From Rhodococcus pseudokoreensis (lineage in GTDB: Bacteria > Actinomycetota > Actinomycetes > Mycobacteriales > Mycobacteriaceae), in contig NZ_CP070619.1 in NCBI RefSeq assembly GCF_017068395.1, forward strand, positions 868,001 to 932,000: 64,000 nucleotides of DNA, read 5' to 3'. Position numbers and translations under genes: made by a program. Under the pieces are notes generated by a model. It ran no database searches. It was not told the origin of the DNA and was given only the letters and a program-made list of their open reading frames with translations. Below, one piece after another: positions 50,009-57,700 of this stretch. Position 1 is the first letter of the stretch. Each line of letters starts with the position of its first letter.

Positions 50009-51348
50009 GCGTCGACGGTACCGCCCAGCACCCGGGCCAGTGCATCCACGGCGGCGTCGAGTTCCGCGGTCGTCACCGTCAACGGTGGACGGAACCGGAT
50101 CCCGCGCTTGCCGGTCGGCAGGATCAGCACCCGCTCCCGGTCCCTGAGGTCCGCGACCACCCGGTCCCGCCGCTGCGGGGTGGGAAGCGTGATCGCACAC
50201 ATCAGGCCACGCCCCCGCGGTTCGGTCACGTCGGCGTTCGCCCGCGCGAGTTCCCGGAGCCGTTCGAGAAGGTGTGCCCCCGTCATGCGGGCCCGGTCGA
50301 CGAGCCTGTCCTCCTCGACGATCTCGAGGATCCGGCGGGACCGCACCATGTCGGTGAGGTTGCCGCCCCAAGTCGAGTTGATCCGCGAACTGACGGCGAA
50401 CACGTTGTCGGGGATGTCGTCCACCCTGCCGCCTGCCATGATTCCGCAGACCTGGGTCTTCTTGCCGAACGCGACGACGTCGGGGTGCACCCCCAGTTGC
50501 TGGTACGCCCAGGCGGTGCCGGTGAGACCGCAGCCGGTCTGCACCTCGTCGAACACGAAGAGGGCGTCGTTCTCGCGGCAGAGCGCCTCCATCGCCTGGA
50601 AGAATTCCGGGCGGAAGTGGTGGTCTCCACCCTCACCTTGGATCGGCTCGGCGATGAAACAGGCCACGTCCGAAGGGTTCTCGGCGAACGCCTGCCGCGC
50701 CTGGTCCAGTGCGTGCCGCTCGGCTTCCTCGACGTCCCGCCCGTCCGTGAGGTACGGGGAGTCGATGCGCGGCCAGTCGAACTTGGGGTACCGCGCCACC
50801 TTGCCGGGCTCGGTGTTGGTGAGCGACATGGTGTATCCGCTGCGCCCGTGGAAGGCCTCGGTCAGATGGAGCACCTTCGTGCCGAGTGCCGGATCGAGGC
50901 CCCTGCTCTCGTTGAGCCTGCTCTTCCAGTCGAACGCCACCTTCAGCGCGTTCTCGACGGCGAGCGCGCCACCGTCGATGAAGAAGAGATGCGGTAGCGC
51001 GGGATCACCCAGTACCCGGGCGAACGTCTCGACGAACCGTGCCATCGGAACGGTGTAGATGTCGGAGTTGCTCGGTTTGTTCACCGCCGCGGCCGCCAGT
51101 TCCCGGCGAAACGCGTCGTCGTCGGCCAGCGCGGGGTGGTTCATCCCGAGGGCCGACGACGCGAAGAATCCGAACATGTCCAGATAGCTGGTGCCGTCCC
51201 GCAGATCGACGAGATGGGTGCCGCGTGAGCGGTCCAGGTCGAGTACCAGGTCGAACCCGTCGACCAGAATGCGCTCGCGCAGCACGTCGTGCACCTGGCT
51301 CGCCGGCAGCTCGCCCCCATTTCCGGTAAAACGAATCGCTGTGCTCAT
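50005..51348 (-). CDS. lat: L-lysine 6-aminotransferase
   Basis: This 447-residue PLP enzyme moves the 6-amino group of lysine to 2-oxoglutarate, forming 2-aminoadipate semialdehyde. The PLP lysine is in VVAFGKKTQVCG (about Lys296), the cofactor aspartate in FVFDEVQTGCG, and AEPIQGEGGDHH is also visible. It matches Rv3290c (lat), known for strong induction in dormancy and persistence models. It is upstream of the phosphatase and downstream of the Lrp regulator, all on the minus strand. Confidence 0.95.
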   Translation of the reverse strand: MSTAIRFTGNGGELPASQVHDVLRERILVDGFDLVLDLDRSRGTHLVDLRDGTSYLDMFGFFASSALGMNHPALADDDAFRRELAAAAVNKPSNSDIYTVPMARFVETFARVLGDPALPHLFFIDGGALAVENALKVAFDWKSRLNESRGLDPALGTKVLHLTEAFHGRSGYTMSLTNTEPGKVARYPKFDWPRIDSPYLTDGRDVEEAERHALDQARQAFAENPSDVACFIAEPIQGEGGDHHFRPEFFQAMEALCRENDALFVFDEVQTGCGLTGTAWAYQQLGVHPDVVAFGKKTQVCGIMAGGRVDDIPDNVFAVSSRINSTWGGNLTDMVRSRRILEIVEEDRLVDRARMTGAHLLERLRELARANADVTEPRGRGLMCAITLPTPQRRDRVVADLRDRERVLILPTGKRGIRFRPPLTVTTAELDAAVDALARVLGGTVDA

Positions 51349-51413
51349 ACCGAGAGATTACGTCAAAATTCCTGTCTGTCGGCGACGATTCGGCAACATA
51401 TCCGGCACAGAGC

Positions 51414-51878
51414 TCACTTGTCGTAAAATGTTTGCAAGATGATCGTGCTGCGCGTATGGACGTTGGCGGTGGCGCGGATCTCCTGCAGAAGGTGTTCCAA
51501 CTCCCGCGGCGAGGCGACGCGCACCAGCAGCACGTAGCTCTCCTCCCCCGCGACCGAGTGGCACGCCTCGATCGCGGGGAGAGTCCGCAACCGGGCGGGC
51601 GCGTCGTCGGGCTGCGACGGATCGAGAGGGGTGATCGCGACGAATGCGGACAGGCCGTGCCCGAGCGCATCCGGATCGATCTTCGCGGTGTACCCGCGGA
51701 TCACTTTGCGGGCCTCGAGCCTGCGCACCCTCGACTGCACCGCGGAGATCGACAGCCCGGCCTTCTCGGCGAGGGTCGCCAGAGTCGCCCGGCCGTCGGC
51801 CACCAGCTCCCGCATCAGTACCCGATCGATGTCGTCGAGAGGAGTATGGGGTGCGTCGCTACGGAAAGATTCCACCAC
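51414..51878 (-). CDS. Lrp/AsnC-family regulator (LrpA type)
   Basis: This 154-residue regulator has an N-terminal winged helix (IDRVLMRELVADGRATLATLAEKAGLSISAVQSRVRRLEAR) and a C-terminal RAM ligand-binding domain (about 75-150). It matches Rv3291c, an amino-acid-responsive feast-famine regulator. It is divergent from the DUF1338 gene (30 bases between starts) and upstream of lat, so it is well placed to control both arms of lysine degradation. Confidence 0.93.
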   Translation of the reverse strand: MVESFRSDAPHTPLDDIDRVLMRELVADGRATLATLAEKAGLSISAVQSRVRRLEARKVIRGYTAKIDPDALGHGLSAFVAITPLDPSQPDDAPARLRTLPAIEACHSVAGEESYVLLVRVASPRELEHLLQEIRATANVHTRSTIILQTFYDK

Positions 51879-51908
51879 CAGCGCAGGCTAGCCCAGCGGA
51901 GGTGCATC

Positions 51909-53039
51909 ATGGTTGAAACGTGGGAGCTCCGCGCCCGCTTCGCCCGCGCACTGGGCGCGGCGTACGGGCGGACGGTGCCTGCCTACGACACGCTGGTCGA
52001 GGTGGCCGACGAGGTCAACGCGGACTTCGCGGCGAGAAACCCGGCCGATGCCGAACGCCTGGGTGGCCTCGCCCGGATCACCGTGGAGCGCCACGGCGAG
52101 ATCCATCTCGGTGGGGCCACGGAGCTGCGTCAGGCCGCCATCCTGTTCTCGGGCTTCGGGATGCACCCCGTCGGCTGTTACGACCGGCGCGAAACACCCG
52201 ATCCCGAGCCCGTCGTCTCGACAGTCTTCCGCCCCGTCGACCCGATCGAACTGGCCCGCAACCCGTTCGGGATGCTCGCATCGATGCTCACCACCGACGA
52301 TCGCAGGTTCTTCGACGGCGATCTGCAGCACCGCCTCGAGAATGTCCTCGCCGCCCGCAGCGTGTTTCCCACGGAGCTGTTGCACCTGGCCGCGCTCGCG
52401 ACCGACGAGGGCGGGCTGACGGCGCCGACGGCGGAACGGTTCGTCGCACTCGCGGCCACGGCCTTCGCACCGTCGGACACCGCGGCCGACCGATCCTGGC
52501 TCTCCGCGCTCGAACGGGTCGCACCCGTCGCCGCCGGCCTCGGTGGGCGCACGGGCGTGCGGGTCGTGCACCTCGCACCGCGGGTCTTCGACATCGACGA
52601 ACTGTGCGGGCGGGCGGCGCGGCACGGACTCGGAAGGATCGACGGCACCGACCATTTGCGCGCGGGTGGCGCGGACGTCCTCGTGCGGCGGGTGTCGTTC
52701 GGCGCCGCCGGCACACCGGGCGGCGTCCTGGTGGCGGAATCACGCGGCATCGCACTGACACCCGAGGGACGGGCGCTGTACGCCACCCGCGGGGCGGACG
52801 AGTTCCCGCAGACGGAAGCGGAACTGGAGGCGCAGGGACTGGCGTACTTCGCCCACCGCCGCACCGGGGACGGCCACGTCGTGGAGCCCATCCTCTACGA
52901 GGACTTCCCGCCGATGCCGGTCGACTCCGGCCCCGACCACCTAGCGTGGCTCTCCGAGACACTCGGCCGGGCCGTGCACGACCCGTTCACGCTCTACCGA
53001 CAGCAGCAGGACCATTCCCGAGAGAGGACAGCATCGTGA
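51909..53039 (+). CDS. DUF1338 protein, 2-oxoadipate dioxygenase/decarboxylase-like (HglS/YdcJ)
   Basis: This 376-residue protein has the N-terminal HglS pattern FARALGAAYGRTVPAYDTLVEVADEVN, then ERHGEIHLGGATELRQAA, MHPVGCYDRR and STVFRPVDPIELARNPF. Characterised HglS enzymes, iron-dependent with a VOC-like fold, turn 2-oxoadipate into 2-hydroxyglutarate. That step follows aminoadipate in lysine breakdown. It matches Rv3292. The ATG has GGAGGT upstream. It overlaps the next gene by 4 bases. Confidence 0.85.
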   Translation: MVETWELRARFARALGAAYGRTVPAYDTLVEVADEVNADFAARNPADAERLGGLARITVERHGEIHLGGATELRQAAILFSGFGMHPVGCYDRRETPDPEPVVSTVFRPVDPIELARNPFGMLASMLTTDDRRFFDGDLQHRLENVLAARSVFPTELLHLAALATDEGGLTAPTAERFVALAATAFAPSDTAADRSWLSALERVAPVAAGLGGRTGVRVVHLAPRVFDIDELCGRAARHGLGRIDGTDHLRAGGADVLVRRVSFGAAGTPGGVLVAESRGIALTPEGRALYATRGADEFPQTEAELEAQGLAYFAHRRTGDGHVVEPILYEDFPPMPVDSGPDHLAWLSETLGRAVHDPFTLYRQQQDHSRERTAS

Positions 53040-54553
53040 ACCTTCCCGCCCCCGAGGAGTTGTGCCGACGCGCCGAGGAAGCGCTGATCAGGTGCGGCGC
53101 CGAGATCACCGACGGCGGTGGACCGCTCGTCGCGCGCACACCGATCACCGGGACCGAACTGCGCACGGTGACGTCGAGCAGCGCGGAGGACGTGGATCGC
53201 GCGATCACCGCGGCCCACGATGCCTTCCTCGAATGGCGTTCCGTCCCCGCCCCCCAACGCGGAGCCGTGGCGCGCCGTCTGGGTCAGCTTCTGACGGAAC
53301 ACAAGGCCGATCTGGCGGAACTGGTCACACTCGAGGCAGGCAAGATTCCGTCCGAGGCGCAGGGCGAAGTGCAGGAGATGATCGACATCTGCGAATTCGC
53401 GGTCGGTCTGTCCCGGCAGTTGTACGGCAAAACGATGGCGTCGGAACGTCCGGGACATCGACTGATGGAGACGTGGCATCCGCTGGGAGTCGTCGGAGTG
53501 ATCTCGGCGTTCAACTTCCCGGTCGCCGTGTGGTCGTGGAACACCGCTGTCGCGCTGGTCTGCGGCGACACGGTGGTGTGGAAGCCGTCGGACCGGACGC
53601 CGCTGACGGCGATCGCCTGCGACGCCCTGCTGGCGCGCGCCGCCCGCGACGTCGGTGCACCCGCCGGCATCCACGCCCTGATCCAGGGGGCGGGGGACGT
53701 CGGCGAACGACTCGTCGACGACGCACGCGTCGCGTTGCTCAGCGCCACCGGTTCGGTGCGGATGGGGCGCGCCGTGGGGCCGCGCGTCGCCGCGCGCTTC
53801 GGCAAGTGTCTGCTCGAACTGGGCGGCAACAACGCCGCAGTGGTGGCGCCGTCCGCCGATCTGGACTTGACCGTGCGGGGAGTCGTGTTCTCCGCCGCAG
53901 GCACCGCGGGACAACGCTGTACGTCGCTGCGACGGCTGATCGTGCACTCGTCCGTCGCCGACGAATTGGTGGAGCGCATCTCTTCGGCGTACGGCCAGTT
54001 GAAGGTCGGGAACCCGTTCGACGACGGTGTCCTCGTCGGCCCGCTGGTGAACCGATCCGCGTTCGAGGCGATGCAGACCGCGTTGGACAAGGCCCGCGCC
54101 GACGGCGGGACCGTCGTCTGCGGCGGCGAACGCAGCGGTGGCAGCGACTCCGCGTACTACGTCTCGCCCGCCCTCGTCCGGATGCCCGCGCAGACGTCGG
54201 TGGTGCGAGAGGAGACGTTCGCACCGATCCTCTACGTGCTCACCTACGAAGACTTCGACCAGGCGATCGCGTTGCACAACGAAGTGCCCCAAGGACTCTC
54301 GTCGTCGATCTTCACCACCGACCAGCGGGAGGCCGAGAGGTTCCTGGCGGCAGACGGTTCCGACTGCGGCATCGCGAACGTCAACATCGGCACGTCGGGG
54401 GCCGAGATCGGCGGGGCGTTCGGCGGGGAGAAGGAGACGGGCGGCGGACGCGAGTCCGGATCCGACGCGTGGAAGGCCTACATGCGCCGTGCGACGAACA
54501 CCGTCAACTACTCCGATCGACTCCCGCTCGCGCAGGGGGTGGAGTTCACCTGA
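53036..54553 (+). CDS. pcd: Aldehyde dehydrogenase, probable L-piperidine-6-carboxylate/aminoadipate-semialdehyde dehydrogenase
   Basis: This 505-residue NAD-dependent aldehyde dehydrogenase has the general-base Glu in LLELGGNNA and the catalytic Cys in GTAGQRCTSLRR, plus the N-terminal FNFPVAVWSWN. It would oxidise the semialdehyde made by Lat to 2-aminoadipate. Its position between the DUF1338 gene and an acyl-CoA dehydrogenase matches Rv3293 (pcd). GTG 53036 overlaps the previous stop. Confidence 0.92.
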   Translation: MNLPAPEELCRRAEEALIRCGAEITDGGGPLVARTPITGTELRTVTSSSAEDVDRAITAAHDAFLEWRSVPAPQRGAVARRLGQLLTEHKADLAELVTLEAGKIPSEAQGEVQEMIDICEFAVGLSRQLYGKTMASERPGHRLMETWHPLGVVGVISAFNFPVAVWSWNTAVALVCGDTVVWKPSDRTPLTAIACDALLARAARDVGAPAGIHALIQGAGDVGERLVDDARVALLSATGSVRMGRAVGPRVAARFGKCLLELGGNNAAVVAPSADLDLTVRGVVFSAAGTAGQRCTSLRRLIVHSSVADELVERISSAYGQLKVGNPFDDGVLVGPLVNRSAFEAMQTALDKARADGGTVVCGGERSGGSDSAYYVSPALVRMPAQTSVVREETFAPILYVLTYEDFDQAIALHNEVPQGLSSSIFTTDQREAERFLAADGSDCGIANVNIGTSGAEIGGAFGGEKETGGGRESGSDAWKAYMRRATNTVNYSDRLPLAQGVEFT

Positions 54554-54583
54554 TCGGCGACGTCGACCGGCTACTCTCGGGGC

Positions 54584-55588
54584 GTGAGCAACTGGACCGA
54601 GATGGCGCGTGAGATCGCCGAGAACGTGCTGTTCCCGGTGGCCGACAGCGTCGATGCCGACGGCGAGATTCCCGACAGTCACTTCGAGACACTCGCCGCC
54701 GACGGCTTCTACGGACTCGCGGCACCCGGCGAAGAGGGTGTGCCGCCATCGGTACTGGTCGACGTGATGGAGACGTTGTGCGGCGGCTGCCTCGCCACGG
54801 CGTTCACGTGGATGCAGCATCACGGCGTCGTCGCCGGTCTCGCCGGTTCGCCGAACACGACCCTCCAGGATCGGTACCTCGACGGACTCGTCGACGGCAC
54901 GGTGCGGGCCGGCGTCGCTCTGGCCGGAGCGATTCCCGTCCCGCCCACCCTGTGGGCACGCAGCGTCGACGACGGCTACGTGCTCGACGGGGTGTCGCCG
55001 TTCGTCACCGGCTGGGGCATCGTCGATCTGCTCCAAGTGTCGGCGCGCGACGAATTCGACGACTCCATCGTGCACGTCATCATTCCCGCACAACCACTTC
55101 GCGGACTCACTGCCGAGGAACTTCCGCTGATCGCGGCACGCGGGTCGAACACGGTCCGGCTGAAATTCGACGGGCTCGCCGTACCGCGGGATCTGGTGAG
55201 CGCCGTCGTCTCTCCCGAGGACTTCGCGAAGAGCCAACTGTTCGGGTCGTGGATCAACGGGTGCATGGCGATGGGAATCACCCGGCGGGCGATCAGCGAA
55301 TTGCACGCCCTCGGCGTCGACGCGGACCCGTTCGAGGAGCAGGCCGCCCGGGCACGACTCGACCTGAACGCGGCACTCGAAGGCCGCGCGGAGATCGCCG
55401 AAGCGCGCGCCCGCGCTTCGGAACTCGCCATCCGCACCGCCACCGCCCTCGTCACCGCGAAGGGAAGTTCCGCACTGCTCGCGGGAAACACGGCGGAACG
55501 ACTGATGCGTGAGGCCACCTTCACCCTCGTCGCAGCGGGACGTCCGGCGATCAAGTCCGCGTTGCTGCACCGCCTCGGCCGCGACTAG
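54584..55588 (+). CDS. Acyl-CoA dehydrogenase-like flavoprotein
   Basis: This 334-residue protein has the acyl-CoA dehydrogenase fold: an N-terminal helical part, a middle beta domain (VSPFVTGWGIVDLL), and a C-terminal helical part. It is about 50 residues shorter than normal members. The C-terminus reads RLMREATFTLVAAGRPAIKSALL rather than the YEGTNEI-type stretch that carries the catalytic glutamate, so it is more like hydroxylase-type relatives. It lies 30 bases after pcd and may belong to the same operon. Confidence 0.82.
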   Translation: MSNWTEMAREIAENVLFPVADSVDADGEIPDSHFETLAADGFYGLAAPGEEGVPPSVLVDVMETLCGGCLATAFTWMQHHGVVAGLAGSPNTTLQDRYLDGLVDGTVRAGVALAGAIPVPPTLWARSVDDGYVLDGVSPFVTGWGIVDLLQVSARDEFDDSIVHVIIPAQPLRGLTAEELPLIAARGSNTVRLKFDGLAVPRDLVSAVVSPEDFAKSQLFGSWINGCMAMGITRRAISELHALGVDADPFEEQAARARLDLNAALEGRAEIAEARARASELAIRTATALVTAKGSSALLAGNTAERLMREATFTLVAAGRPAIKSALLHRLGRD

Positions 55589-55640
55589 CGCGTCGTTTCG
55601 GGTATCCCGACAGTTCCCAAGCTGAAAGTGGGTTTCGTCC

Positions 55641-56021
55641 ATGGCATGCCGCATCAGTGAACTCGTGCTCGGTTGCCGCGACCCCGAGGCGCTGGCCCGG
55701 TTCTGGTGCGAGGTCCTGGACTTCGTGGTGCTCGACCGCGAGGGCGACGGAAGCATCGAGATCGGGCCCCGCGAAGGGTTCGGCGGCCCGCAGCCGACGA
55801 TCATCCTCAGCCGCCGCGACGAACCGGAACCCGGGAAACCGCGGCTGCACATCGACGTCAACGCCACCGACCGCGATCAGGACGCCGAACTCGAACGCCT
55901 CCTGAAACTCGGCGCACGCCCGGCCGACATCGGCCAGACCGGGGACGAGCCCTGGCACGTCCTCGCCGATCCCGAAGGCAACGAATTCTGCCTCCTCCGG
56001 GCCCGCCTCGCTCCGCTCTGA
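55641..56021 (+). CDS. VOC-family (glyoxalase/dioxygenase superfamily) protein
   Basis: This 126-residue VOC domain opens ELVLGCRDPEALARFWCEVLDF and ends WHVLADPEGNEFCLLRA, typical of uncharacterised glyoxalase-like proteins. The substrate is unknown. It lies 52 bases after the acyl-CoA dehydrogenase-like gene. The following 125 bases before the convergent HNH gene show no feature. Confidence 0.88.
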   Translation: MACRISELVLGCRDPEALARFWCEVLDFVVLDREGDGSIEIGPREGFGGPQPTIILSRRDEPEPGKPRLHIDVNATDRDQDAELERLLKLGARPADIGQTGDEPWHVLADPEGNEFCLLRARLAPL

Positions 56022-56146
56022 CGGTCCTGGCCGCTGCGGGATCCCGTGCACCGGCGTCGAGTTCGTGGCCGTCGAGGTGCCGTCGCCGTCGTTCGCTCCG
56101 GCAGTACCCGCCGCGGATCTCGCGACGGTGTGAACACAGGCCTCGG

Positions 56147-57610
56147 CTACGGCACTCGGTCCTCGGCGCGCACCCGGTCGCGGAGCCTCCGGCGGGCACG
56201 GTCGATCAGCTCACCGGAGTGGTGCCGGTGATTGATTCGCGGTTTTCTGTCCGGGTCTATGTGTGGTGGCGGTATCCATTCGGTGCGTCCCGCGTACGCG
56301 TCACCGGGTGACGCACTGCTGGTCGCCCAGCCTGCAGGCCCGTCGTGCACTCGGGCATGGCAGGCATCGCACACGAGCGTCAGCGAGTCGATGTCGGTGC
56401 GCCCACCGTGGCGCCACTCTTCTACGTGGTGGACCGCGCAGATACTGGCCGGGGCCGCGCAGCCCGCTCGCGTGCATCCACCTTCGGCGGCGATGAGAGC
56501 GAGGCGTTGGTCCGCGCTCGCCACCCGTCGGAGCCGTCCGAGATGCAGGGGCCTGCCGTCGTGGTCGAACAGGACGAGCACCGGGTGGGCGTTCTCCGCG
56601 AGTGTCAACGCGTCGTCGAGGGGAAGCAGACCGCCGGTGGCCGTGGTCGCTACGCCGCCCGCCGCTTTCTCGAGTTGATCGAGCGTCATGGTGATGATCG
56701 CCGTGACGGGCAGACCCCGGTGCCGACCCAGGATCTGAGATTCGAGCACGACCCTGAATATCGCACCGAGGGCGTCGTGGTTGCGTTGCGCCGCGGTGCG
56801 CGTGTCCCGCGCCGCTGCCGCGACCAACGCTTCACGGTCGATCGACGGATCCTCGGCGTCGCCGCGTGGCGACTCGGGGTCGTCCGGGTTGTTCATGCCG
56901 GGGCGGGCCCATTTCGCGAGGATGGGGTCGAGGAGGGCGCGCGCGGTGGGGTCGAGTTCACCGGAGATCTTCGACATCAGTTCGGCGTCCTGTCGACCGA
57001 GTGAGATGCCGCGTCGGCGTGCCCGATCGCGATCGTCCGTGAGACGACCGTCTGGATCGAGGTAGGCGAGCAGTCGGTGACCGGCACTCTCGACGTCCTC
57101 CGGGGTGCCGCCACGCGCGCATTCGGCCAGGATCGCTTCGGCTGCGGCGACGTCCGCATTCGAGACGGCGTGCGGGATCTTGCGCATGATCTTCGAGACC
57201 GCCCGGGCGTGATCGGGGCCGATGGCACCGTCGCGTTGCGCAGCCGCCGTTTCCGGCAGTGCCGTCGGCAAGTCGTCGCCCGACAGCGTGTGCCAGGCGC
57301 CGAGGTTGCGGGCAGCCGACACCCGCGCCGACGCATCCGACGCCGACACGCGCAGCACGTCGACCAGGAGTTTGTTCGGCGAGTTGTAGCCGAGCGCCGC
57401 GGGCAGCGAGCGTTCGACACTCTCGACGATAAGCCGCTGCGAGACCGCGCCTGCGCGGCGGAGGGACTTCTCGAGTTGCTGCATCATCAGCATCACGTCG
57501 GAATCCGACACACCCGTGAGATCGGCGTCGAGCAGTCCCGTGACGGCAGCAGCCAGCGCAGTCAGGTGTTCCGTCACCTGATCCGCCGCCAACCCCCCGG
57601 TCGAACTCAT
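56147..57610 (-). CDS. DUF222-HNH protein (13E12 family), SOS-type promoter
   Basis: This 487-residue protein has an N-terminal DUF222 region (about 20-330) with MQQLEKSLRRAGAVSQRL and ARDTRTAAQRNHDAL, followed by an HNH motif around HHVEEWRHGGRTDIDSLTLVCDACHARVHDG. It matches the multi-copy 13E12-type family of mycobacteria, several of which are LexA-regulated. The start is ATG 57610 (MSSTGGLAADQV). A perfect LexA box overlaps the start codon. Confidence 0.9.
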   Translation of the reverse strand: MSSTGGLAADQVTEHLTALAAAVTGLLDADLTGVSDSDVMLMMQQLEKSLRRAGAVSQRLIVESVERSLPAALGYNSPNKLLVDVLRVSASDASARVSAARNLGAWHTLSGDDLPTALPETAAAQRDGAIGPDHARAVSKIMRKIPHAVSNADVAAAEAILAECARGGTPEDVESAGHRLLAYLDPDGRLTDDRDRARRRGISLGRQDAELMSKISGELDPTARALLDPILAKWARPGMNNPDDPESPRGDAEDPSIDREALVAAAARDTRTAAQRNHDALGAIFRVVLESQILGRHRGLPVTAIITMTLDQLEKAAGGVATTATGGLLPLDDALTLAENAHPVLVLFDHDGRPLHLGRLRRVASADQRLALIAAEGGCTRAGCAAPASICAVHHVEEWRHGGRTDIDSLTLVCDACHARVHDGPAGWATSSASPGDAYAGRTEWIPPPHIDPDRKPRINHRHHSGELIDRARRRLRDRVRAEDRVP

Positions 57611-57616
57611 GTTCGA
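57601..57616. promoter_or_regulatory. Perfect LexA (SOS) box between the HNH gene and lhr
   Basis: The sequence TCGAAC-TCAT-GTTCGA matches TCGAAC-N4-GTTCGA fully. It spans the start codon of the HNH gene (minus strand) and lies 84 bases before the chosen lhr start. A CATACT -10-like hexamer directly follows on the plus strand, so bound LexA could cover an lhr promoter as well. Confidence 0.75.
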
Positions 57617-57700
57617 ATCATACTGCGCCCCACCGACACATTCGGCGGACCGCACACCATGTCCCCTCCGCCTGTCGGACCCCCGGTGCACTATGGAACG

